A DNA stretch of 64,000 nt from Microbacterium dauci. GTDB lineage: Bacteria > Actinomycetota > Actinomycetes > Actinomycetales > Microbacteriaceae. Of this stretch, positions 7,537 through 16,415 are shown piece after piece. Numbering within the stretch: position 1 is the stretch's first letter; every line of letters begins with the position of its first letter. Under the pieces are notes generated by a model that was given only the letters and a program-made list of their open reading frames with translations, did no database searches and was not told the origin of the DNA. The position numbers and the translations under genes are program-made. Location: contig NZ_JASJND010000006.1 of NCBI RefSeq assembly GCF_030065535.1, positions 248,001 through 312,000 on the forward strand, in the 5' to 3' direction.

Positions 7537-8673
7537 ATGCCCGAGATCGCACCCGTCCCGCTCGCGGACCTGACGACCCTGCAGGTCGGTGGGATGCCGC
7601 GCCGTCTCGTCGAGGCGACGACGCAGGACGAGCTCGTCGAGGTGCTGACCGGGCTCTGGGACGAGGGGGAGTCCTGGCTCGTCGTCGGCGGCGGGTCGAA
7701 CCTGCTCTTCGGTGACGACGAGTTCGACGGCACCGTCGTGCTCGTGCGCACCTCGGGCATCGAGCGCATCTCGTCGCCGCGCGAGGGATACGTGCGCCTC
7801 AAGGTGCAAGCCGGACAGAACTGGGACGAGCTCGTCGCGCAGACGGTCGCGGCCGGGCTCCGGGGGATCGAGGCGATGTCGGGCATCCCCGGCACCACCG
7901 GTGCCGCTCCCATCCAGAACGTGGGCGCCTACGGGCAGGAGATCGTCGAGACACTCGTCGAGGTTGACCTGCTCGACGAGGCGACGGGCGAGGTCTCGAC
8001 CGTGCTGGCATCCGAGCTGGGACTGGGACTTCGTACGTCCGTGCTGAAGCAGCACTACGGCTCGGTACCCGAGCGGCCCGCCGTGATCCTCTCGGTGACC
8101 CTCGAACTCGAGCAGGTCGGGCACGGTGATGTACCCGTACGTGGACCGCAGTTGCGCGGAGCGCTCGGCCTCGAGGAGGGCGCTGCGGTGTCGCTCGCCT
8201 GGATCCGCGAAACGGTGCTCGCGATCCGCGCCGGCAAGGGCATGGTCCTCGACGCGGCAGACCGCGACACGTACAGCGCCGGCTCGTTCTTCCAGAACCC
8301 GGTCGTGTCGGCGGAGTTCGCAGCGACGCTGCCGGCTGACATGCCGCGCTGGCCGATGGCGCCGGTCGAACAGGACGACGTCGTCATCCCGCTCGACCGC
8401 TTCGACGGGTATCTCCCGACCCGTGACGGAGGGATGCCACCGGTCAAGCTCAGCGCCGCGTGGCTCATCGAGCACGCCGGCATGCGTCGCGGCTTCTCGC
8501 TGCCGCGCTCGCGTGCTGGGCTGTCGACGAAGCACGCCCTCGCGCTCACCAACCGGGGGGATGCCACGGCCGAGGAGATCGCCGCGCTCGCGCGCCTCAT
8601 CCAGCAGCGTGTGCAGGCCGAGTTCGGCGTGCTGCTGCAGCCCGAACCGGTCCTCTTCGGCGTCGAGCTGTAG
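7537..8673 (+). CDS. murB: UDP-N-acetylmuramate dehydrogenase
   Basis: 378 residues. MurB reduces UDP-GlcNAc-enolpyruvate to UDP-MurNAc with FAD and NADPH in cytosolic peptidoglycan precursor synthesis. Visible family signs: TTLQVGGMPRRLVEA at the N-terminus, FAD-binding GGGSNLLFGDDE (about 51-62), GIEAMSGIPGTTGAAPIQN (about 109-127), proton-donor Ser in AGSFFQNPV (S250), KLSAAWLIEHAG and a C-terminal acidic residue in QPEPVLFG. The start is the ATG 5 bp after the hadB-like gene; a longer ORF in the same frame runs back across that gene and is rejected. A palindromic repeat element follows. Confidence 0.95.
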   Translation: MPEIAPVPLADLTTLQVGGMPRRLVEATTQDELVEVLTGLWDEGESWLVVGGGSNLLFGDDEFDGTVVLVRTSGIERISSPREGYVRLKVQAGQNWDELVAQTVAAGLRGIEAMSGIPGTTGAAPIQNVGAYGQEIVETLVEVDLLDEATGEVSTVLASELGLGLRTSVLKQHYGSVPERPAVILSVTLELEQVGHGDVPVRGPQLRGALGLEEGAAVSLAWIRETVLAIRAGKGMVLDAADRDTYSAGSFFQNPVVSAEFAATLPADMPRWPMAPVEQDDVVIPLDRFDGYLPTRDGGMPPVKLSAAWLIEHAGMRRGFSLPRSRAGLSTKHALALTNRGDATAEEIAALARLIQQRVQAEFGVLLQPEPVLFGVEL

Positions 8674-8756
8674 CCCGGGGGCCTGTTCGGACGCTCCGCC
8701 GACGGCCGCCGCGAATGCGTGGCATCCGCTCACAGTGCAGAACGGACTGGCGCACC

Positions 8757-8830
8757 GATGCAATGGATCTGCGCCGACGCGCGGGGAACGGATGCCGCGG
8801 CGCGGCGTGTCGCGCGTGATCCATTGCATC
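8757..8830. repeat. Intergenic palindromic repeat, copy A
   Basis: Perfect 13-bp arms GATGCAATGGATC (8757-8769) and GATCCATTGCATC (8818-8830) enclose a GC-rich core. A related copy in the same orientation, with shared ATGCAATG, CGGCGTGTC and ATCCATTGCATCCGTG blocks, lies at 41059-41131. Similarity extends about 20 bp beyond the right arm (GCGCG, GCCGCCG). It fills the gap between convergent murB and the aminotransferase gene and could serve as their terminator. Confidence 0.75.
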
Positions 8831-8869
8831 CGTGCGCGACGCCGCCGCCGCCTCCGCAGCGACCGCGCG

Positions 8870-10069
8870 TCAGGCGAAGAGGCGCTGCAGGCGCTGGACG
8901 CCCTCGAGGAGCTGGTCATCTCCCAGGGCGTACGAGAGGCGCAGGTAGCCCGACGGGCCGAAGGCCTCGCCCGGGACCGCGGCGACCTCGGCCTGGTCGA
9001 GGATGAGGTCGGCGAGCTCGAGCGACGTGTTCACGGTCTTGCCGTGCCACTCGCGGCCGAGCAGGCCCGTGACGTCGGGGTAGACGTAGAACGCGCCGAG
9101 CGGGTTCGGGACGGTCACACCGGGGATCTTCGCGAGCTCCGAGACGATGAGGCCGCGGCGGCGGTCGAACGCCTGGCGCATCTCCTCGGCCTCGGTCTGC
9201 GGGCCGGTGAGCGCCGCGAGCGCCGCGCGCTGCGCGATGTTGTTGACGTTCGAGCTGAGGTGCGACTGCAGGTTGCCGGCGACCTTCATCGCGTCGGCGG
9301 GGCCGACCATCCAGCCCACGCGCCAGCCGGTCATGGCGTACGTCTTTGCGACGCCGTTCACGAGGATTGTCTGCTCGGCGAGGGCGGGGACCGCCTCGAC
9401 GATCGACACCGCGCGGGCGCCTTCGTAGACGAGGTTCTGGTAGATCTCGTCGCTCACGACCCAGATGCCGTGCTCGAGCGCCCACTCGCCGATCGCCTTG
9501 GTCTCCTCGGGCGTGTACACGGCCCCGGTCGGGTTCGACGGCGAGACGAACACGAGGACGGTGGTCTTGTCGGTGCGCGCGGCTTCGAGCTGCTCGACGG
9601 TGACCTTGTACTCCTGGTCGGCGCCGGCGAACACCTCGACGGGCACGCCGTCGGCGAGGGCGATCGCCTCGGGGTACGTGGTCCAGTACGGCGCGGGCAG
9701 CAGCACCTCGTCGCCGGGGTTCACGACCGCCTGGAACGCCTGGTAGACCGCCTGCTTGCCGCCGTTGGTGACGATGACCTGCGACGGCGCGACCTCGAGT
9801 CCCGAGTCGCGGAGCGTCTTGGCGGCGATGGCCTCGCGCAGCACGGGGAGGCCGGCGGCGGGCGTGTAGCGGAAGTTCGCGGGCGAACGAAGCGCCTCGG
9901 CGGCGGCATCCACGATGAACTGCGGGGTCGCGAAGTCGGGCTCGCCGGCCGCGTACGAGATGACGGGGCGGCCCGCTGCCTGCAGCGACTTCGCCTTGGC
10001 GTCGACCTTGAGGGTCGCCGACTCGGCGATGGCGGACAACTTGCGGGACAGCGGAGCGCGTTCGGTCAC
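8870..10069 (-). CDS. aspC: Pyridoxal-phosphate aminotransferase class I (aspartate aminotransferase)
   Basis: 399 residues of the fold-type I subgroup I-gamma. Substrate and cofactor motifs: [50 protein letters not shown], the PLP lysine in [15 protein letters not shown] and LRLSYA near the C-terminus. It should interconvert aspartate and oxaloacetate in the cytosol. It starts with GTG 6 nt after a TAGGCT -10 box (leaderless). In Streptomyces the homologue lies in the same murB-to-secE block, but in inverse company to what is seen here, where 21 kb separate it from tRNA-Trp. Confidence 0.9.
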   Translation of the reverse strand: MTERAPLSRKLSAIAESATLKVDAKAKSLQAAGRPVISYAAGEPDFATPQFIVDAAAEALRSPANFRYTPAAGLPVLREAIAAKTLRDSGLEVAPSQVIVTNGGKQAVYQAFQAVVNPGDEVLLPAPYWTTYPEAIALADGVPVEVFAGADQEYKVTVEQLEAARTDKTTVLVFVSPSNPTGAVYTPEETKAIGEWALEHGIWVVSDEIYQNLVYEGARAVSIVEAVPALAEQTILVNGVAKTYAMTGWRVGWMVGPADAMKVAGNLQSHLSSNVNNIAQRAALAALTGPQTEAEEMRQAFDRRRGLIVSELAKIPGVTVPNPLGAFYVYPDVTGLLGREWHGKTVNTSLELADLILDQAEVAAVPGEAFGPSGYLRLSYALGDDQLLEGVQRLQRLFA

Positions 10070-10075
10070 GCTCCG

Positions 10076-10081
10076 AGCCTA
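10076..10081 (-). promoter_or_regulatory. -10 box (TAGGCT) for leaderless aspC mRNA
   Basis: Minus strand TAGGCT, 6 nt (CGGAGC), then GTG. Confidence 0.55.
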
Positions 10082-10163
10082 CCGGCGTGTCCACCGAATG
10101 GTGGATGCCGCGTCATCCGGATGACGGCTCGTTCGGGTCGTGCGCTGCGAGCACGCTGGAGGC

Positions 10164-11036
10164 ATGGAGACAGCAGCGGTGACGGCGCAGGAACTGCGCA
10201 AGGTGTACGGGGATCGGACGGTCGTCGACGGGATCTCGTTCGATATCGCCCGTGGCGAGACGTTCGCGTTGCTCGGCCCGAACGGCGCCGGCAAATCGAC
10301 CACCGTCGAGATGCTCGAGGGATACCGGCGGCGTACGGCTGGAGCACTCTCGGTGCTCGGCGTCGACCCGGACCACGGCGGGCTCGACTGGAAGGCCCGG
10401 CTCGGGATCGTGTTGCAGACAACAGGGCAATCGGGCGCGTACACGGTCCGCGAGCAGCTGCGCCAGTTCGCGACCTACTACCCGCGTCCGCGCGATGTCG
10501 ACGAGGTGATCGCGGCCGTCGGGTTGACGGCGCAGGCGGGCACCCGGATCGCGAAACTCTCGGGTGGCCAGCAGCGCCGGGTCGACGTGGCACTCGGGAT
10601 CGTCGGGAGACCGGAGTTGCTCTTCCTCGACGAGCCCACCACCGGGTTCGATCCGGAGGCGCGTCGCGAGTTCTGGCGTCTCATCCGGGAGCTGCAGGAC
10701 GACGGCACGACGATCGTCCTGACGACCCATTACCTCGACGAGGCCGCCGAGCTGGCAGACCGGGTCGGCGTGATCATCGGTGGCGCGATGCGTGCCCTCG
10801 GCCCGATCGACACCTTCGGCGGGCCGCGTGCCCGGGTGCCGCGGGTGTCGTGGATCGAGTCCGGTCGGGCACGCACCGAGGCGGTCGACGACCCGTGGGC
10901 GTTCGCCGTCGCGCTCGCCGAGCGGCTGCAAGCGCCGCCCGAGGCACTGGAGATCAGGCGGCCGACGCTCGAGGAGGTCTACCTCGACATGGTCGCGGGG
11001 GCCGGGGTCGAGCAGGACGAGGCGGTCGTCCGATGA
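10164..11036 (+). CDS. ABC-2 type exporter, ATP-binding protein
   Basis: 290 residues from the ATG at 10164, which follows a GGAGG ribosome site; the longer frame from 10140 lacks one. Walker A GPNGAGKST (about 38-46), signature LSGGQQRR (about 132), Walker B LLFLDEPTTG and the H-loop TTHYLDEA are all intact. It is closest in type to drug or lantibiotic efflux ATPases (CcmA/DrrA/LnrL class). The stop overlaps the permease start (ATGA). The two genes and the kinase/regulator pair behind them form one unit, suggesting a self-regulated detoxification module. Confidence 0.9.
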   Translation: METAAVTAQELRKVYGDRTVVDGISFDIARGETFALLGPNGAGKSTTVEMLEGYRRRTAGALSVLGVDPDHGGLDWKARLGIVLQTTGQSGAYTVREQLRQFATYYPRPRDVDEVIAAVGLTAQAGTRIAKLSGGQQRRVDVALGIVGRPELLFLDEPTTGFDPEARREFWRLIRELQDDGTTIVLTTHYLDEAAELADRVGVIIGGAMRALGPIDTFGGPRARVPRVSWIESGRARTEAVDDPWAFAVALAERLQAPPEALEIRRPTLEEVYLDMVAGAGVEQDEAVVR

Positions 11037-11842
11037 GCGCCGTCAGCGTCGGTGTCGGCCGCGCCGCATTCGAGGTGCGCGGCTACTTCCGCTCCGGTGA
11101 CACCGTCTTCTTCACCTTCCTCTTCCCGGTGTTCATGCTTGCGCTGTTCGCCACGATCTTCGGCGGTGACGGCGACGTCGTCCCGGGGCCCGGTGTTCCG
11201 GGGGTCAGTGCACCGCAGCTCTACCTTCCGGGCATGCTCGCGGCGGGCCTGCTGCTGTCGGGGTTCCAGAACCTCGCGGTGGACATCGCGATGGAGCGGT
11301 CCGACGGCACCCTCAAACGTCTCGGCGGCACGCCGCTCTCTCCCATCTCCTACTTCGCGGGGAAGGTCGGGCAGGTCCTCGTGACCGGCGCGCTCCAGGC
11401 CGCCCTGCTCATCGTCGTCGCGATCGTCGCGTTCGACGTGCCGCTGCCGGCCGACCCGGCAGCGTGGGCGACGTTCGCCTGGGTGTTCCTGCTCGGGCTC
11501 ACCGCGTCGGCACTGCTCGGCATCGCTGTCTCGGCGCTGCCGCGCACCGGACGGAGCGCCACTGCGGTGGTCGTGCCGATCGCGCTCGTGCTCCAGTTCG
11601 TGTCGGGCGTCTACATCTGGTTCTGGCAGCTGCCGGACTGGCTGCAGCACGTCGCGAGCGTGTTCCCCGTCGTCTGGATGGCTCGCGGCATGCGATCGGT
11701 CTTCCTCCCAGAGGAGCACGCCGTCCTCGAGATCGGCGAGACGTGGGGGCTCGGATGGGTAGCGCTCGTGCTCGCGGCCTGGCTCGTGGTCGGCCTCGCG
11801 CTCACCCGGCTGACGTTCCGCTGGAACCGGCGCGACGCGTAG
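11033..11842 (+). CDS. ABC-2 type exporter, permease
   Basis: 269 residues with six hydrophobic segments: one after the N-terminal RGYFRSGDTVFF motif (typical of DrrB/LnrM-like permeases), then clusters around residues 60, 115, 140-165, 185 and 240. It pairs with the upstream ATPase, to which it is joined by ATGA. The exported compound is not known; family members carry antibiotics, lipids or peptides. The next gene begins 20 bp downstream behind GGAGG. Confidence 0.88.
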   Translation: MSAVSVGVGRAAFEVRGYFRSGDTVFFTFLFPVFMLALFATIFGGDGDVVPGPGVPGVSAPQLYLPGMLAAGLLLSGFQNLAVDIAMERSDGTLKRLGGTPLSPISYFAGKVGQVLVTGALQAALLIVVAIVAFDVPLPADPAAWATFAWVFLLGLTASALLGIAVSALPRTGRSATAVVVPIALVLQFVSGVYIWFWQLPDWLQHVASVFPVVWMARGMRSVFLPEEHAVLEIGETWGLGWVALVLAAWLVVGLALTRLTFRWNRRDA

Positions 11843-11861
11843 CGTGGGCTCCGGAGGTGCG

Positions 11862-13034
11862 ATGACCCCCGTGCGCGCATGGGACACCGCCGTCGCCGTG
11901 GCGACGGCGGTGCTCCTCGTGGTGATCGTGCTGGTGTTCCCGCCCGCCACGACGAGCCGCACGGTGACGGCGGTGACCGCCGTCGCCGTGCTCGTGGCCG
12001 CATACCTTCTGCTGGCTCGCGGTCGGATCGACCGCGAGCGGCCGGGCTGGCGCGGCGCGCTCTTCGTGGGTGTCGCCGCGGCTGCGCTCGGCGCCGGGAC
12101 GGCGGCGGAGCCGTTCCTCGCGATCGCGCAGACGCTCGCGTATCCGCTGGTCTGGGTCATCATGCGCACCGAGCGCCAGGCGATCGCGGGATCGGTGCTG
12201 CTCGCGGCCGGGGTGCTCGTCGGCACTGCGGCATCCGCTCGGTTCAGTCTCGACGGGTGGTTATCGGGTGCGTTGACGGCGGGCGCGTCGCTCACGGTGT
12301 CGATCGTGTTCGGATTGTGGATCTCGAGCATCGCGCGGTCCGCCGAGGAGCGCGGACGACTCATGACGCAGCTCGCCGACACCCGCGACGAGCTCGAGGC
12401 CCTCAGCCGGCAGCAGGGTGCGGCGGCCGAGCGGGAGCGGCTCGCGCGCGAGATCCACGACACCCTCGCGCAAACGCTCGCGGGGCTCGTGATCCTCGCC
12501 GAACGCGCGGGTCGGCAGTCGGGTGCCGGCAATGCGGTGGGCGCCACCGAGACGATGAAAACCGTCGAGGATGCCGCGCGCGCGGCGCTCGGCGAAGCGA
12601 GGGCGCTCGTCGCGCACACCGCAGCCGTCCCCGGCGATCAGGCGCTCGAGGCCGCCGTCCACCGGCTCGTCGAGCGGTTCCGGGGCGAGACGGGGCTGCG
12701 CATCGACCTCACCGTCGCCGCCGGCGCATCGCTCGACCGGGAGACGCAGGTCGTCGTGCTGCGGTGCCTGCAGGAAGCGCTCGCGAACGTCCGAAAGCAC
12801 GCTCATGCGTCCCTCGTCACCGTGTCGGTCGAGGTGACCGATGTATCCGCCCGCCTCCGTGTCGTCGACGACGGCAGGGGGTTCGACGCGTCTGCGCCGC
12901 GACGCGGGTTCGGTCTGGACGGGATGGCCGACCGGGTGTCGCTCGCGGGCGGGGTGTTCGAGGTCGTGCCGTCGGGATCCGGCACGGTGCTGACCGCCGA
13001 GGTGCCCCGGCGGATCACGGAGGTGTCGTCGTGA
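11862..13034 (+). CDS. Sensor histidine kinase, NarL/LiaS-type
   Basis: 390 residues. Five to six membrane segments occupy about residues 10-155 with no large outer loop, so the signal is probably sensed within the membrane. A short helix leads to the HisKA_3 dimerisation box LAREIHDTLAQTLAGL with phospho-acceptor His199. The ATP-binding domain carries NVRKHAHAS (N-box, about residue 310) and DGRGF/GFGLDGMADRV (G-boxes, about 345-360). The ATG follows GGAGGTGCG. The stop TGA overlaps the regulator's GTG. It probably detects the substrate of the adjacent exporter or the membrane stress it causes. Confidence 0.9.
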   Translation: MTPVRAWDTAVAVATAVLLVVIVLVFPPATTSRTVTAVTAVAVLVAAYLLLARGRIDRERPGWRGALFVGVAAAALGAGTAAEPFLAIAQTLAYPLVWVIMRTERQAIAGSVLLAAGVLVGTAASARFSLDGWLSGALTAGASLTVSIVFGLWISSIARSAEERGRLMTQLADTRDELEALSRQQGAAAERERLAREIHDTLAQTLAGLVILAERAGRQSGAGNAVGATETMKTVEDAARAALGEARALVAHTAAVPGDQALEAAVHRLVERFRGETGLRIDLTVAAGASLDRETQVVVLRCLQEALANVRKHAHASLVTVSVEVTDVSARLRVVDDGRGFDASAPRRGFGLDGMADRVSLAGGVFEVVPSGSGTVLTAEVPRRITEVSS

Positions 13035-13660
13035 TCCGCCTGCTGATCGCGGACGACCACCCCGTCGTCCGAGCCGGGCTCGCCGGTCTGCTGTCGGACG
13101 AGCCGGAGCTCGAGGTCGTCGGGCAGGCCGCTGACGGGCTCGAAGCGGTGCGACTGGCCGCAGAGGTCGCGCCGGATGTCGTGCTGATGGATCTCCGGAT
13201 GCCGGGACTCGACGGTGTCGCCGCGACGCTGCGCATTCTTGCCGGGCCCCCGCCGACGCCGCGGGTGCTGATCCTGACCACCTACGAGAGCGACGATCAG
13301 ATCCTCGCGGCGATCGAAGCGGGCGCGGGCGGCTACCTGCTCAAAGCGGCGCCGCAGGACGAGATCGTCGCGGGGATCCGGTCGGTCGCGGCGGGGCAGA
13401 CGGCGCTGTCGCCGCAGGTAGCGGTCCGACTCGTGGAGCGGATGCGGCGTCCGGAGCCGGCCGCCCTCACACCACGCGAGCTCGAGGTGCTCGCCCTCGT
13501 CGCGGACGGCACGGGGAACAAGCAGATCGCTGCACGCCTCGGCATCGGCGAATCGACGGTGAAGACGCACCTGCTGCGGATCTTCGAGAAGCTGGGGGTC
13601 TCCGACCGCACGCGTGCGGTGACCCTCGCCCTCGAGCAGGGCATCCTGCCCCGTCGCTGA
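13031..13660 (+). CDS. Response regulator, NarL/LuxR type
   Basis: 209 residues. The receiver domain has acidic pocket residues in IADDHPVVRAGL, phospho-acceptor Asp54 in VLMDLRMPG, the conserved Thr in LILTTYE and Lys105 in YLLKAAP. The C-terminal LuxR helix-turn-helix (about 145-209) carries LTPRELEVLALVADG and IGESTVKTHLLRIFEKLGV. It starts at a GTG overlapping the kinase stop (GTGA) and is the cognate partner. It likely activates the exporter operon; no clear operator was recognised upstream of 10164. Confidence 0.92.
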   Translation: MIRLLIADDHPVVRAGLAGLLSDEPELEVVGQAADGLEAVRLAAEVAPDVVLMDLRMPGLDGVAATLRILAGPPPTPRVLILTTYESDDQILAAIEAGAGGYLLKAAPQDEIVAGIRSVAAGQTALSPQVAVRLVERMRRPEPAALTPRELEVLALVADGTGNKQIAARLGIGESTVKTHLLRIFEKLGVSDRTRAVTLALEQGILPRR

Positions 13661-13682
13661 CCGTGGTCGGACGGTCAGCGGG

Positions 13683-14456
13683 TCAGCGCGTCGGCAGGGT
13701 GAGGATCTCGACGCCGTCCTCGGTGATCGCGACGGTGTGCTCGGTGTGGGCGGTTCGGCTTCCGGTGGAGCTGCGGAGCGTCCAGCCGTCCTCGTCGGTG
13801 ACGAGCACGTCGGTGTCGGCCATGACCCACGGCTCGATGGCGAGCATGAGGCCGGGGCGCAGGCGGTAGCCGCGGCCGGGGCGGCCGTCGTTCGAGACGT
13901 GGGGGTCCTGGTGCATCGTCGTGCCGATGCCGTGGCCGCCGAACTCCATGTTGATCGGGTAGCCGGCGCCCGAGAGCACCTCGCCGATGGCGTGCGAGAT
14001 GTCGCCGATGCGCGCATTGGGGCCCGCGGCTGCGATGCCCGCGGCAAGCGCCTCCTCGGTCGCGGCGATGAGCTCGGCGTCGCCGGGCTGCGCCTTCGTG
14101 CCGACGGTGAAGCTGATTGCAGCGTCGGCGGCGACGCCGCCGGTCTTCACCGCGAGGTCGAGGGTGAGCAGATCGCCGTCGGCGAGACGGTAGTCGCGCG
14201 GTCGTCCGTGCAGGACGGCGTCGTTGACGGCCGTGCAGATGTAGTGGCCGAACGGGCCGCGTCCGAACGAGGGTGCGTAGTCGACGTAGCAGGACTCGGC
14301 ACCGGCATCCAGGATCATCTGCTTCGCCCACGCGTCGATCTCGAGCAGGTTCGTGCCGACCTTCGCGCGCCCCTTGAGGGTGTGCAGGATGTCGCCGACG
14401 AGCGCGCCGGAGACGCGCGCCTGGTCGATCTGGGCGGGAGTGAGGATTTCGATCAT
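13683..14456 (-). CDS. map: Type I methionine aminopeptidase
   Basis: 257 residues from the ATG at 14456; the longer frame to 14537 adds residues without family support. It removes the initiator Met from nascent proteins. The five metal ligands and the key His are visible: FGHYICTAVND (His), LLTLDLAV (Asp), VAADAAISF (Asp), FGGHGIGTTMHQDP (His), MLAIEPWV (Glu) and HTEHTVAIT (Glu). No N-terminal zinc-finger or SH3-binding extension is present. It is transcribed divergently from the DEAD-box helicase and ends 22 bp from the convergent response regulator. Confidence 0.94.
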   Translation of the reverse strand: MIEILTPAQIDQARVSGALVGDILHTLKGRAKVGTNLLEIDAWAKQMILDAGAESCYVDYAPSFGRGPFGHYICTAVNDAVLHGRPRDYRLADGDLLTLDLAVKTGGVAADAAISFTVGTKAQPGDAELIAATEEALAAGIAAAGPNARIGDISHAIGEVLSGAGYPINMEFGGHGIGTTMHQDPHVSNDGRPGRGYRLRPGLMLAIEPWVMADTDVLVTDEDGWTLRSSTGSRTAHTEHTVAITEDGVEILTLPTR

Positions 14457-14566
14457 GTGCGTTTCCGACGTTCGAATGCGGGTACCGACTCTCAACTCTA
14501 CGGATGCCGCGCCGGCCGGGTGCGGCGATCGTGCCATCCGCTCGGCGAACGCACGGGTCGCTCCCG

Positions 14567-14572
14567 TACCCT
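14567..14572 (+). promoter_or_regulatory. -10 box (TACCCT) for leaderless helicase mRNA
   Basis: TACCCT, 6 nt (TGACAG), then the GTG start at 14579. Confidence 0.55.
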
Positions 14573-14578
14573 TGACAG

Positions 14579-16411
14579 GTGAGTGACTCCGACATCGACA
14601 CCGATGAGACCCCGACCCTGCCCCGCTTCGACGAGCTGGGACTGACCGGTCCGGTCCTCGCCGCGATCAAGGACCTCGGCTACGAGACGCCGTCCGCGAT
14701 CCAGGCGGCGACCATCCCCGTCCTCCTCGGCGGCCGCGACGTCGTCGGCATGGCGCAGACCGGCACCGGTAAGACGGCCGCCTTCGCGCTGCCGATCATG
14801 GAGAACCTCGACCTGACGCAGAAGACGCCGCAGGCGCTCGTCCTCGCGCCGACGCGCGAGCTGGCCCTGCAGGTCTGCGAGGCGTTCGAGGCCTACGCCG
14901 CCCGCATGAAGGGCGTGCACATCCTTCCCGTCTACGGCGGGCAGGGCTACGGCGTGCAGCTCTCGGCGCTCCGCCGTGGCGTGCACATCGTCGTCGGCAC
15001 CCCTGGCCGCATCATGGACCACCTCGAGAAGGGCACCCTCGACCTCTCGGAGCTGAAGAACCTCGTCCTCGACGAGGCCGACGAGATGCTCAAGATGGGC
15101 TTCGCCGAGGATGTCGAGCAGATCCTCGCCCAGACCCCCGAGGAGAAGCAGGTCGCCCTCTTCTCGGCGACCATGCCGCCCTCGATCCGTCGCCTCGCGC
15201 AGCAGTACCTGCGCGACCCGGAAGAGATCACGGTCAAGACGAAGACCACCACGAACACGAACATCACGCAGCGGTTCCTGATCGTGTCGTACCAGCAGAA
15301 GGTCGACGCCCTCACCCGCATCCTCGAGGTCGAGAACTTCGACGGGATGATCATCTTCGTCCGCACGAAGAACGAGACCGAGACCCTCGCCGAGAAGCTC
15401 CGGGCCCGCGGCTTCAGCGCGGCGCCGATCAACGGCGACATCCCGCAGCCGCAGCGCGAGCGGAGCGTCCAGCAGCTCAAGGACGGCAAGCTCGACATCC
15501 TCGTCGCGACCGATGTCGCCGCCCGTGGTCTCGACGTCGAGCGCATCAGCCACGTCGTGAACTTCGACATCCCGACCGACACCGAGTCGTACGTGCACCG
15601 CATCGGCCGCACCGGCCGCGCGGGCCGCAAGGGCGACGCGATCAGCTTCGTCACCCCGCGCGAGCGCTACCTGCTCGCGCACATCGAACGCGCCACCCGC
15701 CAGCAGCCCACGCAGATGCAGCTGCCCACGACCGAGGACATCAACTCGACCCGCCTCACGCGATTCGACGACGCGATCACCGCGGCGCTGTCGGACGAGG
15801 CGCGCATCGCCGAGTACCGCGACGTCATCGACCACTACGTGCGCAACCACGACGTGCCCGAGCAGGACGTCGCCGCGGCGCTCGCCGTCGTCGCGCAGGG
15901 CGACACCCCGCTGCTGCTCGATCCGTCCGACGACCAGCTCGCGAAGTCGCTCGCCGCCGACGCCGAGCGCGGCACACGCAAGGACCGGCCCGCACGCGAG
16001 GGCGGTGCGCCGCGCGAGCGTCGCAGTCGCGGCGACTTCACGACGTACCGCATCGAGGTCGGCCGCCGTCACCGCGTCGAGCCCCGGCAGATCGTCGGCG
16101 CGCTCGCGAACGAGGGTGGCCTCGGCCGCGACGACTTCGGCGCCATCCAGATCAAGCCGGACTTCTCGCTCGTCGAGTTGCCCGTGACGATGGATGCCGC
16201 CGTCCTCGACAAGCTGCGCTCGACGCGCATCTCGGGCCAGCTCATCAACATCACGCCCGATCGTGGACGCCCCGGCCACCGCGGCGACGACCGCCCGAAG
16301 CGGTCGTACGACGATCGCCCGAAGCGGTCGTACGACGATCGCCCGAAGCGCTCGTTCGACGGCCCGCGCGACGACCGCCCGGCACGCAAGCCGCGCCATA
16401 AGAAGGACTGA
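14579..16411 (+). CDS. DEAD-box ATP-dependent RNA helicase (DeaD/CsdA-like)
   Basis: 610 residues. Motifs in order: Q-motif YETPSAIQ, I AQTGTGKT (59-66), Ia PTRELALQV, Ib TPGRI, II DEAD (about 165), III SAT, IV MIIFVRTK, V DVAARGLDV, VI HRIGRTGRAG. A DbpA-like RNA-binding domain follows (about 480-555: YRIEVGRRHRVEPRQIVGAL to GQLINITP). The C-terminal tail is basic and built from three copies of an eight-residue DDRPKRSY/F repeat. It should unwind RNA in ribosome assembly or cold adaptation. The GTG start is 6 nt from a -10 box and lacks a ribosome site. A long hairpin follows the stop. Confidence 0.93.
   Translation: MSDSDIDTDETPTLPRFDELGLTGPVLAAIKDLGYETPSAIQAATIPVLLGGRDVVGMAQTGTGKTAAFALPIMENLDLTQKTPQALVLAPTRELALQVCEAFEAYAARMKGVHILPVYGGQGYGVQLSALRRGVHIVVGTPGRIMDHLEKGTLDLSELKNLVLDEADEMLKMGFAEDVEQILAQTPEEKQVALFSATMPPSIRRLAQQYLRDPEEITVKTKTTTNTNITQRFLIVSYQQKVDALTRILEVENFDGMIIFVRTKNETETLAEKLRARGFSAAPINGDIPQPQRERSVQQLKDGKLDILVATDVAARGLDVERISHVVNFDIPTDTESYVHRIGRTGRAGRKGDAISFVTPRERYLLAHIERATRQQPTQMQLPTTEDINSTRLTRFDDAITAALSDEARIAEYRDVIDHYVRNHDVPEQDVAAALAVVAQGDTPLLLDPSDDQLAKSLAADAERGTRKDRPAREGGAPRERRSRGDFTTYRIEVGRRHRVEPRQIVGALANEGGLGRDDFGAIQIKPDFSLVELPVTMDAAVLDKLRSTRISGQLINITPDRGRPGHRGDDRPKRSYDDRPKRSYDDRPKRSFDGPRDDRPARKPRHKKD
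16286..16357 (+). repeat. Three tandem 24-bp repeats in the helicase C-terminus
   Basis: Units at 16286-16309, 16310-16333 and 16334-16357, in frame, encode DDRPKRSY twice and DDRPKRSF once. The first two differ by one base; the third diverges slightly. Copy number could vary by slippage. Confidence 0.85.
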
Positions 16412-16415
16412 CGCG

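Noticed and set aside
8126..11842. A 1238-codon plus-strand open frame ending in the ABC permease
   Set aside because: It crosses murB, the palindromic repeat and aspC antisense; real coding starts at 11033, where it overlaps the ATPase gene by ATGA.
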